Source: JANMAT01 sp031359995 (GTDB lineage: Bacteria; Actinomycetota; Acidimicrobiia; Acidimicrobiales; Ilumatobacteraceae). Taken from it: DNA of 64,000 nucleotides. Both the position numbers and the translations under genes were made by a program. Positions 49,746 to 58,287 of the stretch are shown in pieces. The stretch is taken from assembly GCA_031359995.1 (NCBI GenBank), contig JANMAT010000003.1, positions 1 through 64,000 on the forward strand, read 5' to 3'. Position 1 is the stretch's first letter, and each line of letters opens with the position of its first letter. The notes beneath the pieces were generated by a model, which saw only the letters and a program-made list of their open reading frames with translations, was not told where the DNA came from and searched no databases.

Positions 49746-51155
49746 TCAGTCGAGCAGCTCGAGCGTGAGCACCGCGCCGCCCTCGGGGTGGTTGGCGGCC
49801 AGGGCGCGGCCCCCGTGGTTGGCCATGGTCGCCTGCACGATGGCCAGGCCCAGGCCCGACCCGGGCAGGGTGCGACTCGCCGTCGACCGGTAGAACCGGT
49901 CGAACACGTGGGGCAGGTCGGCGGGCGGGATGCCGGGGCCGTGATCGCGGACCTGCAGCCGGCCGTCGACCACCGTCACCTCGATGGTGCCGTCGGGTGA
50001 ACTGAACTTGTTGGCGTTGTCGAGCAGGTTGTCGATGGCCCGACGCAGCTGGCGCGGCCGACCGACCACGGGCGAGGGGACGAACGAGGTCACGATCGTG
50101 CGCTGGCTGCGCCGCCGGGACCGCTCGACGGCCCGCCCGGCGATCTCGGCCAGGTCGACCTGCTGCTGGGGCTCGTCGTCGCCGGGGTCCATGGCCAGGG
50201 CCACGAGCTCGTTGGCCATCGCCGTCAGCTCACGGAGCTCGACGTCGACGTCGGCCAGGATCTGCTCGCGCTGCTCGGCGGGCAGGTCCTTGTGCCGGCG
50301 CAGCGTGTTGATGTTCGTGCGGGCGCTGGTGAGCGGCGTGCGCAGCTCGTGGCCGGCGTCCTGCACGAGTTGTTGCTGCTGGTCGCGCGAGCGGCGCAGG
50401 GCGTCGACCATCGTGGCGAAGGCCCGGCTCAGGCGGGCCGTCTCGTCGGCGCCGGGAGCCACCGGCACATCGCGATCGAGGCGACCGCTGGCGGCGATGT
50501 CCTCGGCCACCGCGGCGAGGCCGGTGACCGGGCGGCTGATGCGCCGGGCCAGGAACCAGCCGGTCAGCACCGCGCCCACGATGGCGGCCAGGGCCAGCAG
50601 GGCCAGGCGCACGCGCAGCGACCCGAGCACCGACTCGGCCTCTTCCAGGCTGCGGGCCACCTGCAACCCACCCACGCCCGCGACGCGCATGGTCACGATG
50701 CGGTAGGCCTTGTCATCGGTGCCGGCGGTGCGCAGCAGCCCGGACACCTTGTCGCCCTTGGCGATGGCGATGTCGTCAGCCGACACCGGCAGCGGCACGC
50801 TCGCGGTGGAGCCCACCACCGTGCCGTCGAGGTCGAAGCACTGCATGACGGCACCGGCCACGTCGAACTCGTCCTGCACGCCGGGCCCGCCGCGGCCCCG
50901 GCCGCCCGGCGCGCCGCCGACACCGTCGTTGCCGTCGTTGACCCCGGGTTGGTTGTAGCGCTGGGCTCGGTCGCACTCGGAGCGGGCCTCGATGCCGCCG
51001 TTGGCCTTGTGGCCGTCCACGAACGACGTGAGCGAGGTGTCGATCTGGAACGTGAGCTGATCGCGCGCGACGCCGTATCCGACGACGGCGACGGCCACCG
51101 ACGCCACCGCGCTGAGCAGACCGAGGGTGAGCGCCAGCCGCGCCCGCAGGTTCAC
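49746..51155 (-). CDS. Orphan sensor histidine kinase, MprB-like
   Basis: The 469-residue kinase has transmembrane helices at about 5-28 and 185-205, a periplasmic region with a Gly-rich insert (GGAPGGRGRGGPG) and two cysteines, then HAMP. The HisKA box is LVQDAGHELRTPLTSARTNI, the Q-D-A-G-H-E form typical of MprB. ATPase boxes are AIDNLLDNANKFSSPDG, VRDHGPGIPPADLPHV and PGSGLGLAIVQATM. No response regulator lies on either side. The GTG start at 51155 is in a region with no clear Shine-Dalgarno sequence. Confidence 0.92.
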   Translation of the reverse strand: MNLRARLALTLGLLSAVASVAVAVVGYGVARDQLTFQIDTSLTSFVDGHKANGGIEARSECDRAQRYNQPGVNDGNDGVGGAPGGRGRGGPGVQDEFDVAGAVMQCFDLDGTVVGSTASVPLPVSADDIAIAKGDKVSGLLRTAGTDDKAYRIVTMRVAGVGGLQVARSLEEAESVLGSLRVRLALLALAAIVGAVLTGWFLARRISRPVTGLAAVAEDIAASGRLDRDVPVAPGADETARLSRAFATMVDALRRSRDQQQQLVQDAGHELRTPLTSARTNINTLRRHKDLPAEQREQILADVDVELRELTAMANELVALAMDPGDDEPQQQVDLAEIAGRAVERSRRRSQRTIVTSFVPSPVVGRPRQLRRAIDNLLDNANKFSSPDGTIEVTVVDGRLQVRDHGPGIPPADLPHVFDRFYRSTASRTLPGSGLGLAIVQATMANHGGRALAANHPEGGAVLTLELLD

Positions 51156-51342
51156 GTCCCCTGGTGTAGCGCGCCGCCGGCGTCGCCACCATCTCGGACC
51201 GCCGTTCTCACCGAGCCCTCACCGACTCCCCAGGTTCGTCGAAACGTCGCCCACGACCATGACCGCATGCCCCGGCCACGCACCATCGAGGAGCGCCGCT
51301 TCCCCATCATGGGTTCGCCCTGCCCGAGGCGGTGGTGGCGTC

Positions 51343-51411
51343 GTGAGCAACGAGATGGGGTGGGCCGTCATCCGCGCCGCCGGGCTGACGTCGTGGTTCT
51401 TCCTGACCTGA
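51343..51411 (+). pseudogene. Possible remnant: start of a ferric-reductase-like membrane protein
   Basis: A 22-codon frame (MSNEMGWAVIRAAGLTSWFF, LT, stop) resembles the first helix of actinobacterial ferric-reductase-like transmembrane proteins, which open with a W-x-x-x-R-A-S/A-G-L-x-A/S-W pattern. It ends abruptly, so at most a fragment survives. The surrounding 276 bp (51156-51431) holds nothing else I can name. Confidence 0.25.
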
Positions 51412-51431
51412 CGGCCCGAGAGGCGGCCGGC

Positions 51432-52232
51432 TCAGCGGCCTGACCGTCCGGCGGTCGCGGCCGCGGCCGCGGCCTCCTGCTCGCGCTGGCGGCGCTGCAC
51501 CTGGCTCACGTAGCGCTGCAGCAGGGCGATCTCGCCGTCGCGCAAGCCGAGGAACTCGCACCCCATGCGCACGAACGGTCGGCCGTCGGCACCGGTGAGC
51601 TTCACGAGGTTGCGCACCAGGGCCCGGGCCTGCAGCGCGCCAATGTCGCCCACGGCCAGCAGGCACTCGCGCAGCTCGACGTGCAGGCGCAGAGCCCACG
51701 GGCCGTTGGGCAGCACCACGGCCATACCGCCGCCCGACAGATCGACGACGCGCACGTCGACCAGTGGATCGGTGCGGTCCATCCGGGGCAGGGCCAGCTC
51801 GCACGACGGCCCGTCGGTGCCGTCCATGTTCATCCGGTAGTACTCCCGGCGCTGCACCCGGATGAGGAACGACGGCGCCGGCGCAGCGAACACCTTGCTG
51901 TAGTGGAGGCGGCCGACCACGGGCTCCACGACGAATTCGACGCGGATGTTGGCCAGAGCGGCCTGGCACGAGACCGGGCCGCCGGCCGCAACGGCGGCGT
52001 CGACGGCGTCGTCTCCCGTCATCTCGAGGAACACGGTGCGCCGGTCCGACGACACGGCGAGCACCTTGCTGTGCGCCACGTCGCCCTCGGGGCCGTACGA
52101 GCACGTGACCGGGACCTCCTCGGTCGCCAGCTTCGTCAGCGTCGTGGCGATCTGGCCCGGGTCGCGCACCGTGAACCGCTCGTCGGGCGGCGCATCGGTG
52201 CGGGTTCGGGCCGTCGGGTTGGTGCCGGTCAT
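51432..52232 (-). CDS. PilZ-domain protein, YcgR-like c-di-GMP effector
   Basis: The 266-residue protein has an N-terminal YcgR-type domain (about 25-115) and a PilZ domain. The c-di-GMP motif R-x3-R appears as RVQRREYYRM (about 125-134), and the second motif as VRVVDLSGGGMAVVLPNG (D-x-S-x-x-G). Bound c-di-GMP would be read out through protein contacts, as in flagellar brakes. It ends with a charged, Ala-rich helical tail. ATG 52232 is chosen over the longer frame at 52301. It may respond to the GGDEF/EAL protein encoded 10 kb away. Confidence 0.85.
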   Translation of the reverse strand: MTGTNPTARTRTDAPPDERFTVRDPGQIATTLTKLATEEVPVTCSYGPEGDVAHSKVLAVSSDRRTVFLEMTGDDAVDAAVAAGGPVSCQAALANIRVEFVVEPVVGRLHYSKVFAAPAPSFLIRVQRREYYRMNMDGTDGPSCELALPRMDRTDPLVDVRVVDLSGGGMAVVLPNGPWALRLHVELRECLLAVGDIGALQARALVRNLVKLTGADGRPFVRMGCEFLGLRDGEIALLQRYVSQVQRRQREQEAAAAAATAGRSGR

Positions 52233-52328
52233 GCGGCGGATCTCGCAGGGGTCGGTCGCTCGGGTCGGTCGACGGCCGCTCGCGTCACGGTCGCACCTCA
52301 TCCATCGGCACCGCGGGCGCCACCTAAA

Positions 52329-52341
52329 GGGGCGATGCCCC
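52329..52341 (-). terminator. Terminator hairpin for the oxidase gene
   Basis: On the minus strand GGGGC-ATC-GCCCC is followed by TTTA, 20 bp after the stop of the FAD oxidoreductase gene. Confidence 0.6.
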
Positions 52342-52361
52342 CTGAGCTGCCGCCGCTTCGC

Positions 52362-53762
52362 TCAGCTGTCGAAACCGAGCCCGAACCGGTCGAGGGCCCG
52401 CAGCCACAGGTTCCGCTGGCCGTGGTTGCGGTCGGCCTGGTTGATCGACCACCGGGTCATCTGCACGCCGGCCCACTTCAACGGCTCGGGCGGGAACGGC
52501 ACCGGCTTGCGTTGGACGAACTGCAGTTCCGTGGCCCGCGAGCGCTTGCCGTCGAGCAGGTCGAGCATGACCTCGGCGCCGAAGCGGGTGGAGGCGACGC
52601 CGAGGCCGGTGTAGCCGAGGGCGTACACGACCCTGCCGTTCATGACCCGGTCCCAGAACACGCAGAAGCGGGTGCAGGTGTCGATGGCGCCGCCCCAGAC
52701 GTGGGTGAACTGGATGCCTTCCAGCTGGGGGAAGGTCGTGAAGAAGTGCTGCGACAGCAGCGCCCAGGTCTCGGGCCGGGCGTCGAGGTTCGGGTTCACC
52801 TTGCCACCGAAGTAGTAGATGGCGTCGTAGCCGCCCCACAGGATGCGGTTGTCCTCGGTGAGCCGGTAGTAGTGGAACTGGTTCGTCGTGTCCGACAGGC
52901 CCTGGCGCCGCTTCCAACCGATCGACTCGCGCTGGGCCTCGGTGAGGGGTTCGGTCACCATGCAGTAGTCGTAGACCGGGATGATGTACTTGCGGGCCGC
53001 CCGCACCAGTGGCGTGAACGCGTTGGTGGCCAGGGCGACGCGCCCGGCCCGCACCCGGCCGAGCGGCGTGGTGGCCAGCACGCCCACACCGTCACGCTCG
53101 AGCCTGGTGACCTTGGTGTCCTCGTAGATCCGCACGCCCAGGTCTTCGGCGACCTTCTTCAACCCCCACGCCAGGCGGGCGGGGTCCACCAGCGCGGCGC
53201 GGTCCTTGCGCCACAGGCCGCCGTGGTAGGTGGCCGAGTGGATCTCGCGCTGCATGGCGTCACGGTCGAGCAGCTCCACCGGTTGGCCGAGGTTGCGCAG
53301 CTGCTCGTAGTCCTCACGGAGCTCACCGAGCTGGTTCGGGTGCACGCACACGTCGATCACGCCGACGCGCTCGTAGTCGCAGTCGATGTCGTGCTCGGTG
53401 ATGACCGCTTCGATGGCGTCCAGGTTCTCCAACGCCAACTGCTCCAGCGCAGCCATCTCGTGGGGGAAGCGCTGCTGCCCGTTGGCGATCCCGTGCGTGA
53501 GGCTGGCTTCCATGAAGCCACCGTTGCGACCCGACGCCGCCGACGCGATGGTGCCGGCTTCGACCAGCACCACGTTGCGGGACGGATCGCGCTCCTTCGC
53601 CAGGATCGCCGTCCACAAGCCGGTGTAGCCGCCCCCGATGACGCACAGGTCGCAGCTCTCGGTGCGGACCAGGGTCTCGTTGGAATCGGGCTCGTCGGCG
53701 TCGTCCAACCAGTACGGGTACGGATCGGCGTTGGCGATGGCCTTCAGGTGCGCGTCGTTCAT
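52362..53762 (-). CDS. FAD-dependent oxidoreductase, PuuB/DAO-like
   Basis: The 466-residue protein has the dinucleotide-binding motif CDLCVIGGGYTGLWTAILAK (about 37-56), ERDPSRNVVLVEAGTIASAA and SGRNGGFMEASL, the D-amino-acid-oxidase-family loop. A C-terminal FAD motif (VVYALGYTGLGVASTRFGAE) completes it. The YPYWLDD opening is shared with gamma-glutamylputrescine oxidase (PuuB) and related amine oxidases, so a polyamine or glycine-betaine-like amine is a plausible substrate. No puu pathway genes are adjacent. AAGGTGG precedes the ATG by about 10 nt. Confidence 0.87.
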   Translation of the reverse strand: MNDAHLKAIANADPYPYWLDDADEPDSNETLVRTESCDLCVIGGGYTGLWTAILAKERDPSRNVVLVEAGTIASAASGRNGGFMEASLTHGIANGQQRFPHEMAALEQLALENLDAIEAVITEHDIDCDYERVGVIDVCVHPNQLGELREDYEQLRNLGQPVELLDRDAMQREIHSATYHGGLWRKDRAALVDPARLAWGLKKVAEDLGVRIYEDTKVTRLERDGVGVLATTPLGRVRAGRVALATNAFTPLVRAARKYIIPVYDYCMVTEPLTEAQRESIGWKRRQGLSDTTNQFHYYRLTEDNRILWGGYDAIYYFGGKVNPNLDARPETWALLSQHFFTTFPQLEGIQFTHVWGGAIDTCTRFCVFWDRVMNGRVVYALGYTGLGVASTRFGAEVMLDLLDGKRSRATELQFVQRKPVPFPPEPLKWAGVQMTRWSINQADRNHGQRNLWLRALDRFGLGFDS

Positions 53763-53888
53763 GGGTTCCCACCCACCTTTTCGGCGTATGCAGGAGCCGC
53801 CCGACGCGAACGGGTTCCGCTGGTTCGGCGGCAGCCTACCCGGGTCCTCCTGCCCTACCGTCGATCGGGAACGGCACAGCCGCGGCGC

Positions 53889-54311
53889 TCAGGGGCGCCT
53901 GGCCCTGATCGCGTCGGGGCCGAACGTGGTGCGGCACGTCGCGCACCAGAAGGCCTGTTCGAAGTCGCCGCCGCACGGCGCGTGCACGAGGTGGGCGGTG
54001 GGCGCGCCGTCGCCGAACCACCGGTCGCCCCACCGCATGAGGGCCACGAGCGCGGGCGACAGCTCGACGCCCATCGGCGTGAGCCGGTAGTCGTAGCGCG
54101 GCGGGTGGAGCTGGTACGGCACCTTCTCCAGCAGGCCGGCGTCGACCAGCCGGGTGAGCCGTGACACGAGCACGGGGCGGGCGATGCCGAGGTCCTCGCA
54201 GAGCTCGTCGAAGCGGCGCAGCCCTCGGAACACGTCACGCAGCACGAGCATGGCCCACCGGTCGCCGATCAGCCCGGCGACCGCTTCGATGCCCGTCTGC
54301 TCCTTCGCCAC
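53889..54311 (-). CDS. HxlR-family transcriptional regulator
   Basis: The 140-residue winged-helix protein has the HxlR core: AGLIGDRWAMLVLRDVFRGL, RRFDELCEDLGIARPVLVSR, LTRLVDAGLLEKVPYQLHPP, RYDYRLTPMGVELSPALVAL. Its C-terminal extension carries Cys residues (HAPCGGDFEQAFWCATCRTT), a possible redox- or zinc-sensing site. GTG 54311 with TAGGAT 6 nt upstream indicates leaderless expression. It diverges from FO synthase across 63 bp and probably binds there. Confidence 0.88.
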   Translation of the reverse strand: MAKEQTGIEAVAGLIGDRWAMLVLRDVFRGLRRFDELCEDLGIARPVLVSRLTRLVDAGLLEKVPYQLHPPRYDYRLTPMGVELSPALVALMRWGDRWFGDGAPTAHLVHAPCGGDFEQAFWCATCRTTFGPDAIRARRP

Positions 54312-54317
54312 GGACCC

Positions 54318-54323
54318 ATCCTA
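54318..54323 (-). promoter_or_regulatory. Leaderless -10 hexamer TAGGAT for the HxlR gene
   Basis: On the minus strand TAGGAT is followed by GGGTCC and the GTG at 54311. Confidence 0.6.
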
Positions 54324-54352
54324 GGTTTCACCAGTGAGTTCGCCTTTGACAC

Positions 54353-54364
54353 TTACTCGTGTAA
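54353..54364. promoter_or_regulatory. Inverted repeat TTAC-TCGT-GTAA overlapping the FO synthase -10
   Basis: A 4-bp inverted repeat with a 4-nt centre lies over the first three bases of the TAACGT hexamer. Position and dyad symmetry suit an operator for the divergent HxlR regulator. Confidence 0.4.
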
Positions 54365-54367
54365 CGT
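54362..54367 (+). promoter_or_regulatory. Leaderless -10 hexamer TAACGT for FO synthase
   Basis: TAACGT is followed by 7 nt and ATG 54375. Confidence 0.6.
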
Positions 54368-54374
54368 CCGGCAC

Positions 54375-56732
54375 ATGACGACCATCTCCGCCACCGAGAT
54401 CGCCGCAGCCCCGCTCGACGAGCTCATGGCTGCGGCGCGCCGACGCCGCGACGAGACCACGGGCACGCGGATCACCTTCTCCCCGAAGGTCTTCATCCCC
54501 CTGACGATGCTGTGCCGCGACACCTGCGACTACTGCACCTTCGCCCAGCCCCCCGGCCGGCTCGCCGCCGCGTACCTGGAGCCCGAGGAGGTGCTGGCCA
54601 TCGCCGTGGCCGGCGCCCGCGCCGGCTGCCACGAGGCGCTGTTCACCCTGGGCGAGCGACCCGAGCTGCGCTACGAGGTGGCCCGCACCTGGCTGCACGA
54701 CCACGGCTACGCCACCACCGTCGAGTACCTGGCCGCCATGTGCCGCCTCGTCGTCGAGGAGACCGGTCTGCTGCCGCACGCCAACGCCGGCGCGTTGTAC
54801 CGCGACGAGCTGACCCTGCTGCGGGCGGCCGCCGTGGGCCAGGGGATGATGCTCGAGTCGATCAACCCCGACCTGGCCTGCCACCAGGGGGCGCCCGACA
54901 AAGACCCGGCGCGCCGGCTCGACACGCTGGAATGGGCCGGCGAGCTGCGCATCCCGTTCACCACCGGCCTGCTCGTCGGCATCGGCGACACCCGCGCCGA
55001 CCGCCTGGCCGGGCTACGGGCCATCGCCGCCAGCCACGAACGCCACGGCCACGTGCAGGAGGTGATCATCCAGAACTTCCTGCCCAAGTTGCGCACCGGC
55101 ATGCGCAACGCACCCGCCTGCCCGCCGGAGGAGTACCTGTGGACCCTCGCCGCGGCCCGGCTCGTGCTGCCGCCGTCCATCCACCTGCAGGGCCCACCGA
55201 ACCTGTCCGACGACTTCGGCGTGCTCCTCGACGCCGGCATCGACGACTGGGGCGGCGTCTCGCCGGTCACCGCCGATCACGTGAACCCCGAGCGGCCCTG
55301 GCCCGACCTCGACGTGCTGCGTGCCGTGACCGAGGCGCGCGGCTTCACCCTGGCCCCGCGCCTCACGGCCTATCCCGAGTTCGTCACCGACACCCTCGCC
55401 GGACCCGTCGCCTGGGTCGATCCCTCATTGCGCTTCGCGGTGCTCGACCGCTCCGACGGTGAAGGGCTCGGGCGCGACGATCCGGGCGCCCAGTTCCCCG
55501 AGCACGTCACCGGCACGCGCGACGCCGGCGACGGCGCCGACGTGATCCTCGAAGGCGAGCCGTCGACCCAGTGGTACTCGGGCTGGACGGCGCCCCCGCC
55601 GGTGCTGCTGCCCGCCCCGGTGCGGCCGCTCACCGGTGCCGTGGCCGACGTGCTCGACGGCGTGCGCCGCGGCCAGGTGCCCGGCATCGACGAGATCGTC
55701 ACGTTGCTCGGGGCCCGGGGGCCCGAGGTCGCCGCGGTGGCCCAGCTGGCCGACGAACTGCGCCGCGCCGCCGTCGGCGACACCGTCACGTGGGTCCACA
55801 ACCGCAACATCAACTACACGAACGTGTGCACGTTCAAATGCAGGTTCTGCGGGTTCTCGAAGGGGCCGCTGTCGCTCAACCTCCGCGGCACGCCGTACCT
55901 GCTGACCCTCGACGACATCGCCCAGCGGGCGCGCGAAGCGCAGGACCTCGGCGCCACCGAGGTGACCCTTCAAGGCGGCATCCACCCGAAGTTCGACGGC
56001 GACTACTACCTCGACGTGTGCCATGCCGTGCGCGATGCCGCGCCCGACATCCACATCCACGGCTTCACCGCGCTCGAGGTGAACGAGGGCGCCAAGCGAC
56101 TGGGCGAACCGCTCGAGACGTACCTGCGTCGCCTCATGGACGCAGGGCTGCGCTCGCTGCCCGGCACCGCCGCCGAGATCCTCGACGACGAGGTGCGTGC
56201 GGTGCTGTGCCCCGACAAGGTGTCCACCGACGAGTGGCTCCACGTCCACGAGACGGCCCACCGCGTCGGCCTGCACTCCAACGTGACGATCATGGCCGGC
56301 TCCGTCGAGCGCCCGATCCACTGGGCCCGGCACCTCGTGCTGACGCGCGACCTGCAGGCCCGCACCGGTGGTTTCACCGAGTTCGTGCCCCTGCCGTTCG
56401 TCCACATGGCGGCACCGATCTACCTGCAGCGCCAGGCCCGTCGCGGCCCCACGTTCCGCGAGACGCTGCTGCTGCACGCCGTCGGCCGCATCGCCTACCG
56501 CGGGTTCATCGACAACATCCAGGCGTCGTGGGTGAAGATCGGTGTCGCCGGCTCCCGGCAGCTGCTGATGGCCGGCGTCAACGACCTCGGCGGCACGCTG
56601 ATGGACGAGAACATCAGCCGCGCCGCCGGTGCCTCGCACGGGCAGAAGATGACCGAGGACTCCTTCCGCGCTCTCGTGCACCCGCTGGGTCGCGAGCTTC
56701 GCCAGCGCACCACCGGGTACGTCCTGGCCTGA
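54375..56732 (+). CDS. fbiC: FO synthase, fused CofG-CofH (FbiC)
   Basis: The 785-residue protein carries two radical-SAM domains. The CofG half has Cys47-x3-Cys51-x2-Cys54 (CRDTCDYC); the CofH half has Cys485-x3-Cys489-x2-Cys492 (CTFKCRFCGF). Family segments include FTLGERPELRYEVARTWLHD, NHERHGHVQEVIIQNFLPK-like text in the first half, and GATEVTLQGGIHPKFDGDYY and GGTLMDENISRAAGASHGQK in the second. It makes 7,8-didemethyl-8-hydroxy-5-deazariboflavin (FO), the chromophore of coenzyme F420, from tyrosine and a pyrimidine precursor. Fusion of the two halves is the actinobacterial form. F420-type LLM oxidoreductases are encoded at 57346 and 33790. Confidence 0.96.
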   Translation: MTTISATEIAAAPLDELMAAARRRRDETTGTRITFSPKVFIPLTMLCRDTCDYCTFAQPPGRLAAAYLEPEEVLAIAVAGARAGCHEALFTLGERPELRYEVARTWLHDHGYATTVEYLAAMCRLVVEETGLLPHANAGALYRDELTLLRAAAVGQGMMLESINPDLACHQGAPDKDPARRLDTLEWAGELRIPFTTGLLVGIGDTRADRLAGLRAIAASHERHGHVQEVIIQNFLPKLRTGMRNAPACPPEEYLWTLAAARLVLPPSIHLQGPPNLSDDFGVLLDAGIDDWGGVSPVTADHVNPERPWPDLDVLRAVTEARGFTLAPRLTAYPEFVTDTLAGPVAWVDPSLRFAVLDRSDGEGLGRDDPGAQFPEHVTGTRDAGDGADVILEGEPSTQWYSGWTAPPPVLLPAPVRPLTGAVADVLDGVRRGQVPGIDEIVTLLGARGPEVAAVAQLADELRRAAVGDTVTWVHNRNINYTNVCTFKCRFCGFSKGPLSLNLRGTPYLLTLDDIAQRAREAQDLGATEVTLQGGIHPKFDGDYYLDVCHAVRDAAPDIHIHGFTALEVNEGAKRLGEPLETYLRRLMDAGLRSLPGTAAEILDDEVRAVLCPDKVSTDEWLHVHETAHRVGLHSNVTIMAGSVERPIHWARHLVLTRDLQARTGGFTEFVPLPFVHMAAPIYLQRQARRGPTFRETLLLHAVGRIAYRGFIDNIQASWVKIGVAGSRQLLMAGVNDLGGTLMDENISRAAGASHGQKMTEDSFRALVHPLGRELRQRTTGYVLA

Positions 56733-56754
56733 CCGCGCTCAGGTGCCCCAGATC

Positions 56755-57321
56755 TCAGGTGCCGTACCCGAAGCCGAGGTCAGGTGCGGTGAGCAGCGCG
56801 TGGAAGGCGATGCCCTCGGCTTCGGCCATGGCCGCGCAGGTGCCGCCGCGGTCGACGATCACCAGGATCATCACCGGCTCGGCGCCGAGCTCGCGCACGG
56901 CGCGAACCGCCTCCATCGCCGACGTGCCACGCGTGACCGTGTCCTCGGTGACGACGACCTTGTCGCCCGGCTGCAGCGCACCGGCCAGGCGGCCGGTGAC
57001 CCCGTGGTCCTTGGCCTCCTTGCGGATCGAGAAGCTGCGCAAGGCCCGGCCGCGGGTGGCGGCCACGGCGGCGATGCCGAAGGCCACCGGATCCGCGCCC
57101 ATGGTCAGACCGCCGATGGCGTTCACCTCGGACGGGATGACGGCCAGGGCCGCCTCGGCCACCAGCAGGATGCCGTCAGGGCGGCACGCCGTCTGCTTGG
57201 TGTCGAGGAACCAGGTGCTGGTGGCCCCTGACTTCAGCGTGAACTCACCCCGGCGGACGCTGTGGTCGAGCACGTGCTGGCGGAGCGCGGCGGTCGTCAT
57301 GCTGGCACTAGCGGGGTCCAT
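56755..57321 (-). CDS. pyrE: Orotate phosphoribosyltransferase
   Basis: The 188-residue type I PRTase shows RRGEFTLKSGATSTWFLDTK (orotate site), AIGGLTMGADPVAFGIAAVA, FSIRKEAKDHGVTGRLAG (flexible loop with catalytic Lys) and the PRPP motif KVVVTEDTVTRGTSAMEAV. It makes OMP in pyrimidine synthesis. ATG 57321 is preferred over ATG 57300 because TACGGT lies exactly 7 nt upstream. It converges with FO synthase across 22 bp and diverges from the LLM gene with overlapping promoters. Confidence 0.94.
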   Translation of the reverse strand: MDPASASMTTAALRQHVLDHSVRRGEFTLKSGATSTWFLDTKQTACRPDGILLVAEAALAVIPSEVNAIGGLTMGADPVAFGIAAVAATRGRALRSFSIRKEAKDHGVTGRLAGALQPGDKVVVTEDTVTRGTSAMEAVRAVRELGAEPVMILVIVDRGGTCAAMAEAEGIAFHALLTAPDLGFGYGT

Positions 57322-57328
57322 GCCGATG

Positions 57329-57334
57329 ACCGTA
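57329..57334 (-). promoter_or_regulatory. Leaderless -10 hexamer TACGGT for pyrE
   Basis: On the minus strand TACGGT is followed by 7 nt and ATG 57321. Its first two bases (TA, 57333-57334) are shared with the plus-strand hexamer TACCGT. Confidence 0.6.
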
Positions 57335-57338
57335 CCGT
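57333..57338 (+). promoter_or_regulatory. Leaderless -10 hexamer TACCGT for the LLM gene
   Basis: TACCGT is followed by 7 nt and ATG 57346. It overlaps the pyrE hexamer by 2 bp. Confidence 0.6.
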
Positions 57339-57345
57339 GCGGGCC

Positions 57346-58287
57346 ATGACCTCCGACGGCCTCTCGCTCCGCATCTTCACCGAACCCCAGCAGGGTGCCT
57401 CCTACGACACGCTCCTCGCCGCCGCCCGCACCGCCGAGACGCTCGGCTTCGATGCGTTCTTCCGGTCTGACCACTATCTGAAGATGGGCGACGTGAGCGG
57501 TCGGCCCGGCCCGACCGACGCGTGGATCACGCTGGCGGGGCTGGCCCGCGACACCACCACCATCCGCCTGGGCACGCTGGTCACGTCGGCCACGTTCCGC
57601 CATGCCGGGCCGCTGGCCGTGAGCGTGGCCCAGGTCGACCAGATGTCGGGCGGGCGCGTCGAGCTCGGGCTCGGTGCCGGCTGGTACGAGGCCGAGCACA
57701 CCGCCGGGGCCATCCCGTTCCCCCCGCTGGGCGAGCGCTTCGAGCGCTTCGAGGACCAGTTGGCCATCATCACCGGCATGTGGGGCACCCCCGCCGGCGA
57801 GACGTTCTCCTACACCGGCCGCCACCACTCGGTCGTCGACTCCCCCGGCCTGCCCAAGCCGGCCCAGGCCCACCTGCCCATCATCATCGGCGGCGGTGGC
57901 CTGGCCCGCACCCCGCGCCTGGCCGCCACCTACGCCGACGAGTTCAACCTGCCGTTCGCGTCGGTCGAGGCGTTCACCGCGGCGACCGACCGGGTGCGGG
58001 CGGCGTGCGAGGCGCGCGGCCGAGACGCGCAGACCATGACCATGTCGGCCGCGCTGGTGCTGTGCTGCGGGCGCGACGAGGCCGAGTTCACCCGCCGCGC
58101 CGCCGCCATCGGGCGGGAACCGGCCGAGCTGCGGGCCAACGGTGCCGGCGGCACGGTCGACGAGGTCATCGCCACACTGGCCCGCTGGCGCGACGCCGGC
58201 GCCACCCGCCTGTACCTGCAGGCGCTCGACCTGCACGACCTCGACCATCTGCACCTCGTGGCCGAGGCGGTCCGCCCGGCCCTCTGA
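57346..58287 (+). CDS. F420-dependent LLM-class oxidoreductase
   Basis: The 313-residue TIM-barrel protein shows LSLRIFTEPQQGASYDTLLA, LGFDAFFRSDHYLKMGD, TTTIRLGTLVTSATFRHAGP and GRVELGLGAGWYEAEHTAGA. PIIIGGGGLARTPRLAATYA follows. The FRSDHY and LGAGWYEAEH segments are characteristic of the F420-dependent branch. The substrate is unknown. The frame opens earlier (57262), but ATG 57346 has the promoter hexamer. Being next to FO synthase and pyrE, it sits in a small F420/pyrimidine neighbourhood. Confidence 0.9.
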   Translation: MTSDGLSLRIFTEPQQGASYDTLLAAARTAETLGFDAFFRSDHYLKMGDVSGRPGPTDAWITLAGLARDTTTIRLGTLVTSATFRHAGPLAVSVAQVDQMSGGRVELGLGAGWYEAEHTAGAIPFPPLGERFERFEDQLAIITGMWGTPAGETFSYTGRHHSVVDSPGLPKPAQAHLPIIIGGGGLARTPRLAATYADEFNLPFASVEAFTAATDRVRAACEARGRDAQTMTMSAALVLCCGRDEAEFTRRAAAIGREPAELRANGAGGTVDEVIATLARWRDAGATRLYLQALDLHDLDHLHLVAEAVRPAL

